64,000 bases of DNA from Cumulibacter sp047975195. Lineage in GTDB: Bacteria; Actinomycetota; Actinomycetes; Mycobacteriales; Antricoccaceae. Positions 62,638-64,000 of this stretch are shown here, one piece after another. How positions within the stretch are numbered: position 1 is the stretch's first letter; each line of letters opens with the position of its first letter. Location of the stretch: the NCBI GenBank assembly GCA_047975195.1, contig JBKEDB010000027.1:30171-94170 (forward strand), given 5' to 3'. Both the position numbers and the translations under genes were made by a program. The notes below the pieces were generated by a model that made no database searches, was not told the DNA's origin, and was given only the letters and a program-made list of their open reading frames with translations.

Positions 62638-63240
62638 TTAACGCTTCTTGCCTTTCTTGGACTTCTTGTCCTTCTTACTCTTCTTAGACTTCGGCTTGGT
62701 GGCTGCCGAGTCCTTCTCCAGTTGAGCCTCGTGCGACCCGGGGCGCCCGACGTTCGCGTCGAGGTCCACCTCGCCGTAGCCCACGTGGGCAGATGACTCC
62801 TGTGCAGCCTCGGAGGGGCCGACAGCGGCAGACCCGGAAGGGGCTTCAGGCGCTGCTGTGTCCGCCGCGCCAGCGACCACCGAAATGGCGCGAGCGCCCG
62901 AGGTAGAGCGGGCCTCGCTCGGCGGGGCGACCGCAGCGCGATTAGGCAGGACCGACGTCACGACTTCGTGCAATCGGGGGGCAAAGCGGTAATACACGAA
63001 TGTGGACGACTTATGCGTGGTCAGCACCCCGGCTTCGCGCAGAACTCGAAGATGATGACTTATCGTCGGCTGCGACAGGTCAAACTGGTCAACGATCTCG
63101 CCAGCGCTGACCTGACCCTCTGGCGCGGCCGCCACGAGCGACACAATCTGCAGACGTACGGCGTTGGCGAGGGCTTTGAAGACAATCGCGTCCTGACCCG
63201 CCTGGGCTGCGGTGCGTACCGGTTGAGTCATGCATGCCAT
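62638..63240 (-). CDS. ArsR-family transcriptional regulator with lysine-rich tail
   Basis: A 200-residue regulator. Residues 15-100 form the winged-helix ArsR fold: IVFKALANAVRLQIVSLVAAAPEGQVSAGEIVDQFDLSQPTISHHLRVLREAGVLTTHKSSTFVYYRF. No cysteine pair for metal binding is seen in the helix that usually carries it. The next 80 residues are Ala/Ser/Glu-rich and disordered-looking; the last 20 are almost wholly lysine with Ser and Gly (KSKKSKKDKKSKKGKKR). Such a basic tail could bind DNA or RNA. The frame opens earlier; ATG 63240 or 63231 are the likely starts. It lies downstream of the rRNA operon. Confidence 0.8.
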   Translation of the reverse strand: MACMTQPVRTAAQAGQDAIVFKALANAVRLQIVSLVAAAPEGQVSAGEIVDQFDLSQPTISHHLRVLREAGVLTTHKSSTFVYYRFAPRLHEVVTSVLPNRAAVAPPSEARSTSGARAISVVAGAADTAAPEAPSGSAAVGPSEAAQESSAHVGYGEVDLDANVGRPGSHEAQLEKDSAATKPKSKKSKKDKKSKKGKKR

Positions 63241-63450
63241 TTGAGCACAGACAACGGCGATCTGCAGGCGAAACCGCAGGTGAAATCCTCCACGAGAGGA
63301 GGCCCGCGCTCGGCAGTGCCGACTTCCGCACACATAGGACTAGGTAAGTGCCGTTTACAGCACACGCTTTAGACCACTGAACGAACTCAGTATCTACACG
63401 CGATCGGTTTCCAAAGGTGCAGCAGCGGGGAAAAGATACCTAGAAATGCC

Positions 63451-63483
63451 GGTAAGGGGGCCACGCGTGGTGGCCCCCTTACC
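63451..63483. terminator. Terminator after the 5S rRNA gene
   Basis: A 13-bp stem (63451-63463 with 63471-63483) and a 7-base loop lie 20 bases after the 3' end of the 5S gene in the direction of transcription (minus strand). The T run on that strand is weak (CATTTC). Confidence 0.75.
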
Positions 63484-63502
63484 GGGTACTACTCAAAGAA
63501 TT

Positions 63503-63619
63503 GTTCGGCGGCGTCCTACTCTCCCACACCCTCGCGAGTGCAGTACCATCGGCGCTGTAAGGCTTAGCTTCCGGGTTCGGAATGGGACCGGGCGTTTCCC
63601 TTACGCTATGACCACCGAA
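63503..63619 (-). rRNA. rrf: 5S ribosomal RNA
   Basis: The minus strand gives a typical 117-base 5S rRNA. It starts with TTTCGGTGGTCATAGCG, includes GGTCCCATTCCGAACCCGGAAG, and ends in ACGCCGCCGAAC, which pairs with the 5' end. It follows the 23S gene with a 160-base spacer, the last RNA of the operon. The spacer (63620-63782) holds no gene that I recognise. Confidence 0.95.
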
Positions 63620-63782
63620 ACACTATGGAGGACCACGGCCCCTGCCACACCCATAACCCGCACACGAATGCGCGTGTGGTTGGTGTGGTACGGGTGACCG
63701 TACCTCGAGAGTTACACAGTGGACGCGGGCACAAGAACAATCAATTATTGCTTGCGCATAAAATCTAGATGATCATGCTTTG

Positions 63783-64000
<218 letters not shown>

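Overview
The window is a high-GC chromosome segment from an actinobacterium (Actinomycetota). The evidence is strong GC bias at third codon positions, frequent GTG/TTG starts, many four-base ATGA/GTGA overlaps between genes, and several actinobacterial families: NDMA-dependent alcohol dehydrogenases, MMPL transporter, PonA1-DUF5318 pair, DUF1059, DUF1272, an MT0933-like antitoxin and an IdeR/DtxR-type iron box. The order ponA1, membrane glycosyltransferase, rpsF-ssb-rpsR-rplI, dnaB resembles the region some 50-60 kb from oriC in mycobacteria, so the window is probably origin-proximal. The genus cannot be fixed from the sequence alone.

Layout. 0-8.5 kb: the end of a siderophore-interacting protein gene, phosphoglucomutase, an MMPL exporter, and three tandem paralogous zinc alcohol dehydrogenases separated by hairpin terminators. 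8.5-18.2 kb: an unrecognised gene divergent from a six-gene catecholate siderophore operon (entA-C-E-B-F-D type). An iron box lies in the divergent gap. The operon encodes 2,3-dihydroxybenzoate synthesis and activation, one C-A-T-TE NRPS whose adenylation pocket reads as L-serine specific, and its phosphopantetheinyl transferase, so an enterobactin-type product is predicted. 18.2-24.5 kb: a complete, translationally coupled Mrp Na+/H+ antiporter operon on the minus strand (AB fusion, C, D, E, F, G). 24.6-33 kb: universal stress protein, ThrE-type exporter, threonine dehydratase, small GNAT, MtnA, a SnoaL-tailed ECF sigma factor, DUF1059 protein, a lipoprotein PBP, and a VOC gene broken by an in-frame TAG. 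33-34.9 kb: dnaB with a cluster of DnaA-box-like sequences upstream. 34.9-42.8 kb: a surface polysaccharide group (membrane protein, UDP-glucose dehydrogenase, GT2, nitroreductase, flippase-like protein, pyruvyl transferase). 42.8-44.5 kb: rplI, rpsR, ssb, rpsF. 44.7-52.5 kb: mixed metabolic genes, an orphan antitoxin-like protein, and a RelE/RHH toxin-antitoxin pair whose promoter lies in a perfect 28-bp inverted repeat. 52.5-62.5 kb: endonuclease IV, GT87-like enzyme, PonA1, DUF5318, an MFS exporter and a tricorn protease. 62.6-64 kb: an ArsR-type regulator with a lysine-rich tail, then 5S rRNA and the 3' end of 23S rRNA on the minus strand.

The observations most worth a second look are the palindrome that mirrors two divergent start codons at 48611-48669, the DnaA-box cluster beside dnaB, the mosaic similarity among the three alcohol dehydrogenases, the iron-regulated catechol siderophore operon, and the nonsense-interrupted VOC gene. 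No CRISPR array, insertion sequence, prophage or tRNA gene was found.
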